64,000 nucleotides of DNA from Sulfitobacter sp. BSw21498 (GCF_006064855.1 NZ_CP040753.1:1364001-1428000); one strand, 5' to 3'. Shown: positions 45,039 to 54,463, numbered from the stretch's first letter. Made by a program: numbers and translations. Notes: generated by a model not told the origin, from the sequence alone.

Positions 45039-45494
45039 TCACGCTGCTTCCAGTGTCGATTTCACGATATTCTCGATCTCTTCGATGGGGTGATTGGTCA
45101 ATGTCTTGGGGATTTCGCCTACAACCTTGTTTGCGACCTCTTGGTGCATCTCGCGGCGCAGCTCGCCTAACGTGTTCGGCGGGGCTACAAGGACGATCTT
45201 GTCGAACTTGCCCTTATGCGCCTGTTTATACAGGATTTCGGCCAGCTCTGCTGCGAAACGGTCCTTGGATAGCTGGTGCCAGTCGGTGTCATCCACAGCC
45301 GAACGGTGCACCGATGGACCATCGTTAAAGCGCCCCCGTCGGTTTGCGGCCTGATCGCGGTTCGGTGGATTCTCTTGCTCTTCTTCGCGAAACACTTGGA
45401 AGTAAGGGTCTTCTCCGTCGGTCTCATTCACCATGAACAGGGCTTTCTCACCGTCTGCGATCAATACCCAGGTGCCATTTTCAATCTTGGTCAT
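45039..45494 (-). CDS. Host attachment family protein (baeRF-like)
   Basis: 151 residues. It has NGTWVLIADGEKALFMVNETDGEDPYFQVF, a SVHRSAVDDTDWHQLSKDRFAAELAEIL segment and FDKIVLVAPPNTLGELRREMHQEVANKVVGEIPKTLTNHPIEEIE, which is the pattern of the host attachment family (first described in Agrobacterium, related to release-factor eRF1 domain 1). The biochemical role is uncertain. The ATG overlaps the stop of a short upstream reading frame as ATGA, which suggests coupling. Confidence 0.88.
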   Translation of the reverse strand: MTKIENGTWVLIADGEKALFMVNETDGEDPYFQVFREEEQENPPNRDQAANRRGRFNDGPSVHRSAVDDTDWHQLSKDRFAAELAEILYKQAHKGKFDKIVLVAPPNTLGELRREMHQEVANKVVGEIPKTLTNHPIEEIENIVKSTLEAA

Positions 45495-45644
45495 GCGTTC
45501 TCTCCATGGTTGCGGTTGGTGTGGGGGGTGACGCGGGTGATGGTGACCTTGGTAATGTCTGCCGTGATAATTTCGGCACCGTGGCCGCCCTCGTCATCCT
45601 ATGGGTTCAAAGATAAAACGCTGCGATCGGGCCCTTGGTTCCAT
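45491..45644 (-). pseudogene. Possible small upstream reading frame with a frameshift
   Basis: From ATG 45644 one frame gives MEPRARSQRFIFEPIG and stops at 45594. The next frame continues with DDEGGHGAEIITADITKV and runs to a TGA that overlaps the start of the host-attachment gene. Joined, they make a 51-residue protein, and a single missing base at about 45601-45604 would explain the break. No family is recognised. The terminator hairpin at 45650-45682 lies just upstream, so transcription of this frame is unclear. Confidence 0.3.
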
Positions 45645-45649
45645 AAGAA

Positions 45650-45682
45650 AAGGCCCCGCAGCGGAATGCTGCGAGGCCTTTC
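45650..45682. terminator. Terminator after the superoxide dismutase gene
   Basis: AAAGGCC-C-CGCAGC pairs with GCTGCG-A-GGCCTTT around GGAAT. The stem is flanked by A- and T-rich bases and lies about 50 bases after the sodB stop on the minus strand. It could act in both directions. Confidence 0.85.
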
Positions 45683-45733
45683 ACATAGGTATATCAATAA
45701 GTTGGCGTAGCGCCTTAACCTATCAAACTGCGA

Positions 45734-46333
45734 TTACATGCGCGATGCAACGTTGTCCCAGTTCACCAGATTGTCGAGGAAGTTCGACAGGTAGTCAGGG
45801 CGCGCATTGCGGAAATCGATGTAGTAGGAGTGTTCCCAAACATCGCAACCCAGCAGTGCGGTCTGACCAAAGCAAACGGGGTTCACGCCGTTTTCGGTCT
45901 TGGTCACCTTGAGGCCACCGTCGGTGTCCTTAACCAGCCACGCCCAACCGGAACCGAACTGACCGCCACCGGCTGCCTTGAATTCGTCCTTGAACTTTTC
46001 GACCGACCCAAAGCTTTCGGTGATCGCTTTTTCCAGCTCGGACGGCATGTTGCTGTCTTCGGGGGACATCATTTCCCAGAACTGGTTGTGGTTCCACAGC
46101 TGGCTGATGTTGTTGAAGATGCCGCTTTGCGCGACCGCATCAGGGTTGTAGGTGCCCTTGATGATTTCCTCGAGGGTTTTGCCTTCCCACTCGGTGCCTT
46201 CAATGGCTTTGTTGCCGTTGGTCACATAGGCGTTGTGGTGCTTATCGTGGTGATATTCCAGCGTTTCCTTGGACATACCTTTGGATGCAAGCGCATCGTG
46301 GGCATAGGGAAGATCAGGAAGAGTAAAAGCCAT
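45734..46333 (-). CDS. sodB: Superoxide dismutase, Fe type
   Basis: 199 residues. Metal ligands are H28 (LEYHHDKHH), H82 (LWNHNQFW), D164 and H168 (DVWEHSYYIDFRNARPDYL). Gln78 in FNNISQLWNH, the position used in Fe-dependent enzymes, suggests iron as cofactor. It converts superoxide to oxygen and hydrogen peroxide in the cytoplasm. The gene is single, with its own terminator. Confidence 0.97.
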   Translation of the reverse strand: MAFTLPDLPYAHDALASKGMSKETLEYHHDKHHNAYVTNGNKAIEGTEWEGKTLEEIIKGTYNPDAVAQSGIFNNISQLWNHNQFWEMMSPEDSNMPSELEKAITESFGSVEKFKDEFKAAGGGQFGSGWAWLVKDTDGGLKVTKTENGVNPVCFGQTALLGCDVWEHSYYIDFRNARPDYLSNFLDNLVNWDNVASRM

Positions 46334-46528
46334 GAAAGAAGCCTCCGTTATTGAATTGCGTCTGGGTCACATGAAGCGCGTCGCATCATAAGGTCAAGTG
46401 CTGATCGCCCCGCGAAAGGGAAACCGGCATGACTGACAGGGCGCTTCTATCGTTACCCGCTTAATGGTAAAACGGCTGGTCAGCAGGAATGTTCCCGCCA
46501 GCGCACCGCCCTACCCTTGATCGGCGAC

Positions 46529-47110
46529 TTATGGCTTGGCGCTATAAAATGCAGGGGCCGAACCGGGCTGCGCCGCGATTTTAAGCAGATCATACACGTA
46601 CTGTGCGACCGACCGGAAGCAGACAAGACGGAAGCTGTCGCCCTCTTCGATCCAGAACGCCGCAGGTACTTGCGCGAGCCGCGTGCGGCGGATCATGCCG
46701 GGGGTAAAGGCGGCCGGCGACAGGTCCACGGGGGCGAGCTTGGCCAGCACGTCGCGGCTGTCCGCCCCGCTGATGCGAAAGACCGCGCGCGCATCGGATA
46801 CATTGACCGCCAGCGTGTGATTGCTGCCAAGGCCCTTGGTCAGCGTGTCGATCATATCGCTGACCTGATCATAGGGGCAGATCAACAGCAGCTCGTCCGG
46901 TGACATCCACGCGATACCGCGGTCACCATTCATCTGGACGCTACGAGTGTCGGGCACGCCCAGTCCGACGGCCTTTTTCAGCGTCTTCTTCATATAGCCC
47001 GCCGTCAAATCCCCACGCACAGAGATCATGCCAATGGGATCCATCAAGGACACTTCGGCGATGCCACCGGTGAATGCTGCCGCTTTCAATGCGCTTACCG
47101 CCTCAGACAT
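46529..47110 (-). CDS. soxG: Sarcosine oxidase gamma subunit
   Basis: 193 residues. SoxG features include LMDPIGMISVRGDLTAGYMKKTLKKAVGL, SVQMNGDRGIAWMSPDELLLICPYDQV, HTLAVNVSDARAVFRISG and RLAQVPAAFWIEEGDSFRLVCFRSVAQYVYDLL. It is a structural subunit of the heterotetrameric sarcosine oxidase. It overlaps soxA by 8 bases and ends the soxBDAG unit. Confidence 0.95.
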   Translation of the reverse strand: MSEAVSALKAAAFTGGIAEVSLMDPIGMISVRGDLTAGYMKKTLKKAVGLGVPDTRSVQMNGDRGIAWMSPDELLLICPYDQVSDMIDTLTKGLGSNHTLAVNVSDARAVFRISGADSRDVLAKLAPVDLSPAAFTPGMIRRTRLAQVPAAFWIEEGDSFRLVCFRSVAQYVYDLLKIAAQPGSAPAFYSAKP

Positions 47111-50100
47111 TTTGCTTGGCCCCTTCTTTGTCGTAGAATACCGGATCGACGATTTTCGCCTGATAGGTCTTGCCGTCGGTACCGGGGAAGTCGAGCACCT
47201 CGCCCATCCGGTCCGGCCCGTTCAGCACCAGCCCCATGGCGATCCCCTTGCCCAAGGTCGGCGAATGATAGGTCGAGGTGACGCGCCCGATCATATTGCG
47301 CTGGCCGTTCTCGTTGTCGCCCTCGCCCACGGCATAGGCGCCGTCAGGCAAGGTGCTGCCGTCAGTGGTTTCCAGACCGACCAGCTTCCACCGCGTTGGA
47401 TCGACCATATGCGACCGCTGCTGCGCACGTTTGCCAAGGTAATCTTCTTTCTTTTTAGAGATCGCCCAGTTCAGCCCCAGATCCTGCGGGATCACAGTGC
47501 CGTCGGTTTCGTCCCCGATCATGATAAAGCCCTTCTCGGCGCGCAGGATGTGCAGACATTCGGTACCATAGGGCATCACGCCAAGATCATTACCTGCGAC
47601 CATCAGCGCATCCCAAAACGCCTGTCCCTGCCCTGCGTCAACTGCGATCTCGTAGCTCAGTTCGCCCGAGAAAGAGATCCGGTAAACGCGGCATTTGAAC
47701 CCGCCAAGCGTGCCGTCCGCCCATTCCATGAATGCCAGCGCTTCTTTGCTGAGATCCATGCCGCCGAGCTTTTCAAGACATGTGCGGGCATTGGGACCGA
47801 CCACGGCGATCTGCGCATATTGTTCGGTGACATTGGCCGTATAGACGTTGAAATCCCACCATTCGGTTTGCAGCCATTCTTCCATATGCTGGTGAATGCT
47901 TTCCGCGCCGCCCGTGGTCGTGTGGCAGAGGAAGGTTTCGTCATCGATCCGCGCGACAACACCATCGTCGATCAGAAAGCCGTTTTCCGAACACATGAGA
48001 CCATAGCGGCATTTGCCCGGTTTCAGCGATGACATCATATTGGTGTAAAGCATATCGAGGAACTTGCCCGCGTCCGGCCCTTTGACGATGATCTTGCCAA
48101 GGGTCGAGGCATCCAGCATCCCCAGTTTGCTGCGCGTGTTGGTGACCTCGCGCATGACCGCGTCATGGGTGCTTTCGCCATTGCGGGGATAGGCGTAGGG
48201 GCGTCGCCAGTGGCCGACAGGTTCCCAGTCGGCACCATTCGCCTTGTGCCAGTCATGCAGCGGCGTGCGGCGGATCGGCTGGAACACGTCGCCGCGCGCC
48301 TCGCCCGCGATCGACCCCATAGAGATCGGGTGGTACGGCGGGCGAAAGGTGGTGGTACCCACAGCCGGAATATCGGCATCCATCGCGCCGGCAAGCGTTG
48401 CCAGCCCGTTGATATTGCTCAGTTTGCCCTGATCCGTGGCCATTCCCAGCGTGGTATAGCGTTTGGCGTGTTCGACACTGACAAAGCCCTCTTGCGCGGC
48501 AAGCCGCACGTCTGACACTTTAACGTCGTTCTGATAATCCAGAAACGTCTTTTCGCGTAGTTTGACGTTGGCACCCTGAGGCATCATCCAGACAGGGGCG
48601 AGCGGCGCTTCCTCTTGACGATCGGCGTTCGGGGATACGGCATCTGCCGGCAATTTGAACCCCAGCGTGGTGACCACGCCATCGGCTGCGGCGTGGGCGT
48701 CGTGCAGGATGTCATCCAGCGCAAAGAAGCCACCCGCGGCACCGGCAGCGGTCACAAACCCGTGCCCGTCGGCCCCCAACGGCGGATTGTTCACATCAGG
48801 GCGGAACATCGCACCGGCCGTGTCCCACGTCAGTTTGCCGCCGCAATGGGACCACAGATGCACCACGGGCGACCATCCGCCCGACATGGCCACTGCGTCG
48901 CAGGGGAAGGTTTCCAGAACGGCCCCCTCGCCTGCCTGACTGCACACTTCTACGCCGGTCACACGCTTGCCACCTGTGACCCGCGCCACGGCGTGGCCCA
49001 TCATCACGCGAATGCCCAGATCTTTGGCCCGTGCCATCAACGCGGAGTCCTGTGGCAATACGCGGGCATCCAGAATGGCGGGCACGGTCAGGCCTGCCTC
49101 TGCCAAGGCGATGGCCGTGCGGTAGGCATCATCGTTATTGGTGACGACAACTGTGCGATCCCCGGCCGAGACACCATAGTTCACCAGATAATCCCGCACT
49201 GACGCGGCCAGCATCACGCCGGGTATGTCATTGCCCGCAAAGGACAAAGGCCGTTCGATCGCGCCTGTTGCCGTCACGATATGACCGGCACGGATGCGCC
49301 ACAGCCGGTGACGCGGCCCTGTCATCTTGGGCGCGTGATCGGTCAGTCGTTCATACCCCAGCACATAGCCGTGGTCATACACACCTGCCCCCATGACGCG
49401 GGTGCGCAGGGTGACATTCTCCATCGCGGAGAGATCTTCTACCAGAGTATCAACAAAAGCCCCAACGGGCGTGCCATCCACTGTTCCACCATCCACCGGT
49501 GCACGTCCTCCCCAATGGGAGGTTTGTTCCAGCACGATGACTTTCGCACCAGACAACGCCGCAGTACGCGCGGCCTCTAGACCCGCAACGCCGCCACCGA
49601 TGACCAGCACGTCGCAAAAGGCGTGAAAATGTTCATAGGTGTCGCCGTCCATATCCTTGGGCGCTTTGCCCAGACCGGCAGAGTGGCGAATGATGGGCTC
49701 GTAGACGTGTTTCCAAAAGGGACGCGGGTGGATGAACATCTTGTAGTAAAAGCCCGCAGGCAAAAACCGGCTGAGGTGTTTGTTGATCGCGCCGACATCG
49801 AATTCGAGGCTGGGCCAGTGATTCTGGCTCTCGGACTGCAGGCCGTCGAAAAGTTCGGTGGTGGTGGCGCGTTGGTTAGGCTCGAACCGGTCGCCCTGCC
49901 CCAGATTGACCAGCGCGTTGGGCTCTTCCGGTCCTGCCGCGACAATGCCGCGCGGACGGTGGTACTTGAACGAACGCCCCACCAGCATCTGGTCATTCGC
50001 CAGCAAAGCCGAGGCCAGCGTATCGCCCTCGAAACCGCGCAGCTGCTTTCCGTTGAACGAAAAACTGACTGCATTTGATTTGTTCAGCAGGCGGCCGCCT

Positions 50101-50120
50101 GTGGCAATTCTGGTGCTCAT
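47103..50120 (-). CDS. soxA: Sarcosine oxidase alpha subunit
   Basis: 1005 residues, the normal length. The N-terminal part has SFSFNGKQLRGFEGDTLASALLANDQMLVGRSFKYHRPRG (the Fer2-like fold). The NAD/FAD region has VIGGGVAGLEAARTAALSGAKVIVLEQTSHWGG. The C-terminal half is a GcvT-like folate-binding domain (STLGKIIVKGPDAGKFLDMLYTNMMSS, GALxADE-type ECLHILRAEKGFIMIGDETDG). It oxidises sarcosine with THF, yielding glycine and methylene-THF. It sits between soxD and soxG. Confidence 0.97.
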   Translation of the reverse strand: MSTRIATGGRLLNKSNAVSFSFNGKQLRGFEGDTLASALLANDQMLVGRSFKYHRPRGIVAAGPEEPNALVNLGQGDRFEPNQRATTTELFDGLQSESQNHWPSLEFDVGAINKHLSRFLPAGFYYKMFIHPRPFWKHVYEPIIRHSAGLGKAPKDMDGDTYEHFHAFCDVLVIGGGVAGLEAARTAALSGAKVIVLEQTSHWGGRAPVDGGTVDGTPVGAFVDTLVEDLSAMENVTLRTRVMGAGVYDHGYVLGYERLTDHAPKMTGPRHRLWRIRAGHIVTATGAIERPLSFAGNDIPGVMLAASVRDYLVNYGVSAGDRTVVVTNNDDAYRTAIALAEAGLTVPAILDARVLPQDSALMARAKDLGIRVMMGHAVARVTGGKRVTGVEVCSQAGEGAVLETFPCDAVAMSGGWSPVVHLWSHCGGKLTWDTAGAMFRPDVNNPPLGADGHGFVTAAGAAGGFFALDDILHDAHAAADGVVTTLGFKLPADAVSPNADRQEEAPLAPVWMMPQGANVKLREKTFLDYQNDVKVSDVRLAAQEGFVSVEHAKRYTTLGMATDQGKLSNINGLATLAGAMDADIPAVGTTTFRPPYHPISMGSIAGEARGDVFQPIRRTPLHDWHKANGADWEPVGHWRRPYAYPRNGESTHDAVMREVTNTRSKLGMLDASTLGKIIVKGPDAGKFLDMLYTNMMSSLKPGKCRYGLMCSENGFLIDDGVVARIDDETFLCHTTTGGAESIHQHMEEWLQTEWWDFNVYTANVTEQYAQIAVVGPNARTCLEKLGGMDLSKEALAFMEWADGTLGGFKCRVYRISFSGELSYEIAVDAGQGQAFWDALMVAGNDLGVMPYGTECLHILRAEKGFIMIGDETDGTVIPQDLGLNWAISKKKEDYLGKRAQQRSHMVDPTRWKLVGLETTDGSTLPDGAYAVGEGDNENGQRNMIGRVTSTYHSPTLGKGIAMGLVLNGPDRMGEVLDFPGTDGKTYQAKIVDPVFYDKEGAKQNV

Positions 50121-50199
50121 GAAGTCAAACCTTGGTGTATTGCGAAAGCGCTGGCGCCTCCGGCGGGAGTTTTCTTGGCAAAATGAAGGAGCGCAGCGA

Positions 50200-50529
50200 T
50201 CATGGGGCGGTCGATGCCTGCCAGTCGGGGCGACGGTCCTTAATCTTGTTGATGGTATCTTGCGGAACGGTGCTGGTCTGGGCGGTATAGGTCCCGAACA
50301 CCTCGAGCGTCATGGTATCGCGCGCGGCGTGAAACCACTTGCCGCACCCATAGACATGGCGCCAGCGTTCGAAATGCACGCCCTTGGGGTTGTCACGCAT
50401 AAACAGGTATTGCTCGAATTCGGTATCAGAGGAACCCGGGCCGAACCGTTTCAGATGCGCCTCGCCGCCGGCGTGAAATTCGGTTTCCTCGGCGGTGATG
50501 CCACAGTTGGGACAAGTCAGGATTAGCAT
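50200..50529 (-). CDS. soxD: Sarcosine oxidase delta subunit
   Basis: 109 residues. SoxD zinc-binding cysteines are seen in MLILTCPNCGITAEETEFHAGGEAH, followed by FEQYLFMRDNPKGVHFERWRHVYGCGKWFHAARDT, the family core. It is a small zinc subunit of the tetramer. It lies 79 bases before soxA and about 90 bases after a small membrane protein gene. Confidence 0.96.
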   Translation of the reverse strand: MLILTCPNCGITAEETEFHAGGEAHLKRFGPGSSDTEFEQYLFMRDNPKGVHFERWRHVYGCGKWFHAARDTMTLEVFGTYTAQTSTVPQDTINKIKDRRPDWQASTAP

Positions 50530-50622
50530 GGGGCGCTCCCTTTGAGATTGGCGTGAAACGCAAAAAGGCCGGCCCCATCGCGGGGGCCAGCCTTGGTCAT
50601 CATAGATAGAGTGGAAAGCGGC

Positions 50623-50877
50623 TTAGTTGCCTGTTGCTTCCTCTGCTGCGCCTTCAACGGCATCGGCAGCGCCATCTGTGGCCCCTTCGACATTGACGTT
50701 GATATCACTGGAGTCGGTCGCAGTGGTGCCGCCAGAAAAGAAGAAAAAGCCAAAGCCAAGGACCAGAACGACGAGAACACCGATGATGATACCGGAACCT
50801 GTGCCGCTGGTCTTGTTGACGGTGGTGTGGGGCGCTTGAGTGTTGTGTGGCGCTTGGTTGTGGTCAGGGTCTGCCAT
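50623..50877 (-). CDS. Small single-pass membrane protein inside the sox unit
   Basis: 84 residues. The polar N terminus is rich in Asn, His and Thr, followed by one hydrophobic helix with many Gly and Phe (GIIIGVLVVLVLGFGFFFFSGG), then an acidic, Ala-rich tail (EGATDGAADAVEGAAEEATG). No family is recognised. It is co-oriented between soxB and soxD, where other organisms have nothing. Its ATG is preceded by GAAGGACC, a fair ribosome-binding site. Most likely a membrane-anchored protein with a periplasmic acidic tail; the function is unknown. Confidence 0.65.
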   Translation of the reverse strand: MADPDHNQAPHNTQAPHTTVNKTSGTGSGIIIGVLVVLVLGFGFFFFSGGTTATDSSDINVNVEGATDGAADAVEGAAEEATGN

Positions 50878-50974
50878 GTGAATGGTCCTTCATAAACTTG
50901 ATATGAAGTGTAAACGCCGCTGCGCCCTAAAAAGTTCCATACTTTGCCGAAATGAACCGAGATACGCAGGCCGA

Positions 50975-52219
50975 TCAATGGGCCACCCCTGCCGCCACGG
51001 ATTCGTCGATAAAGCGCCCTTCCTGGAACCGGTTGAGCCCAAATGCGTCGGTCAATGGTGACCGCCCCTTGGCCATCAGTTCTGCCATGGCCCAGCCTGA
51101 TCCTGGGATTGCCTTGAACCCGCCGGTGCCCCAGCCGCAGTTCACAAATACGCCCTCCACCGGCGTTTTCGACAGGATCGGAGACCGGTCCCCCGTGACA
51201 TCCACGATCCCGCCCCACTGGCGCAGCATCTTGAGCCGCGATACCATCGGGAAGGTTTCCACCAGGGCGCGCACAGTTTCTTCGATGTGATGGAATGACC
51301 CACGTTGGGTGTAGTTGTTGTACCCGTCGGTACCGCCGCCAATCACCATCTCGCCCTTATCAGACTGGCTCATGTAGCCGTGCACGGTATTGGCCATGAT
51401 CACCACATCCATGCAGGGTTTGATCGGTTCGGACACCAGCGCCTGAAGCGCGACGGATTCGATTGGCAGACGGAAGCCCGCCATATCCGCCAAATGCCCC
51501 GAGTGCCCCGCGACGACCATACCAAGCTTGTCGCAATCAATGTCGCCCCGGTTGGTAGAGACGCCGGCGACTTTGCCATTTTCCTGCCGGATACCGGTGA
51601 CTTCGCATTTCTGGATCACGTCCATGCCCATATCAGAGCACGCCCGCGCATAGCCCCACGCCACAGCGTCATGGCGCGCCGTGCCGCCGCGCTTTTGCCA
51701 GAGCCCGCCCAGAACCGGATAGCGCGGCCCGTCGATGTTGATGATCGGCACCAGTTCTTTGACCTTTTCAGGCCCGATAAAATCGGTTTGCACCCCCTGA
51801 AGCGCGTTGGCATGGGCGGTACGTTGATAGCCGCGCACCTCGTGGTGGGTCTGCGCCAACATGATCACGCCGCGCGGGCTGAACATGACGTTATAGTTCA
51901 GGTCCTGGCTCATGGTTTCATACAGCGACCGCGACTTTTCGTAGATCGCAGCAGAGGGGTCTTGCAGGTAGTTGGAGCGGATGATCGTCGTGTTGCGGCC
52001 CGTGTTACCCCCCCCCAACCAGCCTTTTTCAAGGATCGCGACATTGGTGATGCCAAAGTTTTTACCCAAGTAGTAGGCCGTCGCCAGACCATGCCCGCCG
52101 GCCCCGACAATGATCACGTCATAGCGTTTCTTGGGCTGCGCATCGCGCCAAGCCCGCTGCCAACCGGTGTGATGGCGCAGAGCTTCGCGGGCGACGGCAA
52201 AAGCTGAGTATTTCTTCAT
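50975..52219 (-). CDS. soxB: Sarcosine oxidase beta subunit
   Basis: 414 residues from ATG 52219 (MKKYSAFAVAREALRHHTGW), which is the conserved SoxB start; the upstream extension is not family sequence. FAD-binding GxGxxG is in YDVIIVGAGGHGLATAYYLGKNFG. The GGTARHDAVAWGYARACS segment has the histidine that carries covalent FMN in this family. A C-terminal GWGTGGFKAIPGSGWAMAELM motif closes the FAD domain. It oxidises sarcosine and passes electrons to oxygen. It is the first gene of the sox unit and is divergent from ccmI. Confidence 0.96.
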   Translation of the reverse strand: MKKYSAFAVAREALRHHTGWQRAWRDAQPKKRYDVIIVGAGGHGLATAYYLGKNFGITNVAILEKGWLGGGNTGRNTTIIRSNYLQDPSAAIYEKSRSLYETMSQDLNYNVMFSPRGVIMLAQTHHEVRGYQRTAHANALQGVQTDFIGPEKVKELVPIINIDGPRYPVLGGLWQKRGGTARHDAVAWGYARACSDMGMDVIQKCEVTGIRQENGKVAGVSTNRGDIDCDKLGMVVAGHSGHLADMAGFRLPIESVALQALVSEPIKPCMDVVIMANTVHGYMSQSDKGEMVIGGGTDGYNNYTQRGSFHHIEETVRALVETFPMVSRLKMLRQWGGIVDVTGDRSPILSKTPVEGVFVNCGWGTGGFKAIPGSGWAMAELMAKGRSPLTDAFGLNRFQEGRFIDESVAAGVAH

Positions 52220-52454
52220 GAAAGCGGTCTCCGGCAGGGATTCGTGGGCAGCCGCACTCGGCTTGGCTTCTTTCTGGGTCCTCGGGCGAAAAAGAGGATA
52301 CCCGTCGCGGCACTCCATAACAGTTTTACGACATCCGCCGCAATCTGGCAAAAACCATACCCCGGCCGCGACGAGGTGCATCAATATGGCCCCTTTTGTC
52401 ACAGCCCCGCAGCGGTTAGGTGTGCAGTAGCTATAATTACTGGACCGCATCTTT

Positions 52455-53681
52455 ATGAGTTTCTGGATCATTGCCGCCGCCGGGGCCGCCCTTGTGACCG
52501 TATTGCTGGCACGCGCCCTGACCCGCGGGGCGCGCATGCCTGCCCAAACGGGTGCTGCGCATGACGTTCAGGTCTACCGTGACCAATTGGCCGAGGTCGA
52601 ACGCGATGTGGCCCGCGGTGTTTTGCCCGAAGCCGACGCCGCCCGTGTGCGCACCGAAATCTCGCGCCGCATTCTGGCCGCTGATGCCGCAGGCCAAATC
52701 GTTGTTGCCGCGGGGGGCAAACCCTCGCCTGTCGTTACCTCGGTCATCTCGGTTGTTTTGCTGGGCGGCAGCTTGGCCCTTTACTGGCAGTTGGGTGCAC
52801 CGGGGTATGGCGATCTCGCGTTGCAGGACCGCATCGCACGTGCCGAAGACATGCGCCTGAACCGTCCTGATCAAGCCACCGCCGAAGCAGAACTGCCTGC
52901 CGCCGACCTGCCACCTGAACTAAGCCCGGAGTATCAAGCCTTGCTGACGCGTCTGCGCGAAACAGTTGCCGCGCGACCCGATGATATCCAAGGCAATGTG
53001 CTGCTTGCCCAGAACGAGGCGCGCGTGGGCAACTACGCCGCCGCGGCGGCTGCACAGGGCAAGGTCGTGCGTCTGAAAGGCACGGAGGCCTCGGTTGAGG
53101 AAGTGTCGGGCTATGCCGAACTGATGGTGATGGCCGCAGGCGGCTATGTCTCGCCCGAGGCCGAAGCCGTGCTGCGTGCTGTGCTTTCGCGTGAGGTCGA
53201 GAACGGCACCGCACGCTATTATTGGGGCCTGATGTTGGTGCAGACGGGGCGCCCCGATCTGGCGTTCCGCATGTGGGACGGGTTGCTGCGTCGCGGCCCC
53301 GAAGACGCCCCCTGGATCGCGCCTATTCTCGCGCAGATCGGTCCTATCGCCACAATGGCCGGCGTGGACTATACCGTCCCCGAGATTGGCAGCGGTGCCC
53401 TGCGGGGCCCTTCGGCAGAAGATGTGGACGCAGCGCAGGACATGACCCCCGCCGAGCGTATGGAAATGATTGGCGGCATGGTTGAAACCCTGTCGTCGCG
53501 GCTGGCGACCCAAGGCGGACCCGTCGAAGATTGGGCGCGACTGATTTCGTCGTTAGGGGTGCTTGGCGAAACGGCACGCGCCCGGTCGATCTATGAAAAC
53601 GCAGTAGAGGTGTTTGCCGATGACCCTGCCGCAATGGATGATATTCAACGCGCGGGCGAACGTGCCGGAGTGACTGAATGA
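52455..53681 (+). CDS. ccmI: Cytochrome c biogenesis protein CcmI
   Basis: 408 residues. Two N-terminal membrane helices (FWIIAAAGAALVTVLLARAL and VISVVLLGGSLALYWQLG) flank a cytoplasmic coiled-coil loop with DVQVYRDQLAEVERDVARGVLPEADAARVRTEISRRIL. A periplasmic TPR domain follows (about 150-400). CcmI recruits apocytochrome c to the heme ligation complex. It is not with the ccmABCDG genes at 21-24 kb, as usual in Rhodobacterales. It overlaps ruvX by 4 bases. Confidence 0.96.
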   Translation: MSFWIIAAAGAALVTVLLARALTRGARMPAQTGAAHDVQVYRDQLAEVERDVARGVLPEADAARVRTEISRRILAADAAGQIVVAAGGKPSPVVTSVISVVLLGGSLALYWQLGAPGYGDLALQDRIARAEDMRLNRPDQATAEAELPAADLPPELSPEYQALLTRLRETVAARPDDIQGNVLLAQNEARVGNYAAAAAAQGKVVRLKGTEASVEEVSGYAELMVMAAGGYVSPEAEAVLRAVLSREVENGTARYYWGLMLVQTGRPDLAFRMWDGLLRRGPEDAPWIAPILAQIGPIATMAGVDYTVPEIGSGALRGPSAEDVDAAQDMTPAERMEMIGGMVETLSSRLATQGGPVEDWARLISSLGVLGETARARSIYENAVEVFADDPAAMDDIQRAGERAGVTE

Positions 53682-54163
53682 TCTATGACGACATCACCGA
53701 ATTCGCCGCCGCCCTGCCCCCGATGCAGGCGCTGATCGGCCTGGACCTTGGCGAGAAAACCATCGGCGTTGCTGTCACGGACAGCTTTCTGTCTATCGCC
53801 ACGCCGCTGGAAACCGTGCGCCGGAAAAAGTTTGGCGTCGACGCTGCCCGCCTGTCAGAGATCATCGCCGCGCGCAGGATTGGCGGGCTGGTGCTGGGAC
53901 TGCCCCGCAATATGGACGGATCAGAAGGCGCGCGCTGTCAGTCCACGCGGGCCTTTGCGCGCAACTTTGACCGGTTGGGGGATATCCCCATCGGGTTCTG
54001 GGATGAACGGCTCAGCACGGTCGCGGCGGAACGCGCCCTGCTCGAGGCTGACACGTCGCGCCGACGCCGCGCCGAGGTGATCGACCACGTGGCTGCGGGC
54101 TATATCTTGCAAGGGGCGCTGGATCGCTTACGTGTCATCAAGGCGCAAGGGACATCGGCATAG
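53678..54163 (+). CDS. ruvX: Holliday-junction resolvase-like protein RuvX (YqgF)
   Basis: 161 residues. The RNase H-like YqgF fold shows LIGLDLGEKTIGVAVTD with the first catalytic Asp, GGLVLGLPRNMDGSEGARC and IPIGFWDERLSTVAAERALLEADTSRRRRAEVIDHVAAGYILQGALDRL with catalytic E and D. YqgF proteins take part in 16S rRNA 5' end processing in E. coli. The ATG overlaps the ccmI stop. Confidence 0.95.
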   Translation: MIYDDITEFAAALPPMQALIGLDLGEKTIGVAVTDSFLSIATPLETVRRKKFGVDAARLSEIIAARRIGGLVLGLPRNMDGSEGARCQSTRAFARNFDRLGDIPIGFWDERLSTVAAERALLEADTSRRRRAEVIDHVAAGYILQGALDRLRVIKAQGTSA

Positions 54164-54203
54164 GGCCAGGGCGTCAATCGCGAAAAAGCGTAAGGAAACA
54201 GGC

Positions 54204-54446
54204 ATGAGCGACGATATCTGGAAACGGGACGAAGTAGAAAGCCCCTGCGTAAAGCTCTGCGTGGTGCATCCCGAGACCCGTTTGTGCACAGGTTGCTTTC
54301 GTTCCATCGACGAAATCGGTGCCTGGTCGCGAATGTCGCCCCACGAACGCCGTAGCGTCATGGCCGACCTTCCATCGCGGGCGGGAACATTGGCAAAACG
54401 GCGTGGCGGTCGGGCCGCACGGCTAAAACGCGGTGCCAACGATTAA
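54204..54446 (+). CDS. DUF1289-family small protein
   Basis: 80 residues from ATG 54204, with AAGGA 7 bases upstream. The Cys-rich DUF1289 motif is ESPCVKLCVVHPETRLCTGCFRSIDEIGAWSRMSPHERRSVM. The four cysteines suggest metal binding. The function is unknown. It follows ruvX after 40 bases in the same direction, ending in a basic tail. Confidence 0.92.
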   Translation: MSDDIWKRDEVESPCVKLCVVHPETRLCTGCFRSIDEIGAWSRMSPHERRSVMADLPSRAGTLAKRRGGRAARLKRGAND

Positions 54447-54463
54447 ACTGTCACTCGACTGGA

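Noticed and set aside
52220..52454. Riboswitch between soxB and ccmI
   Set aside because: I looked for a glycine- or SAM-type element upstream of soxB but found no matching conserved core.
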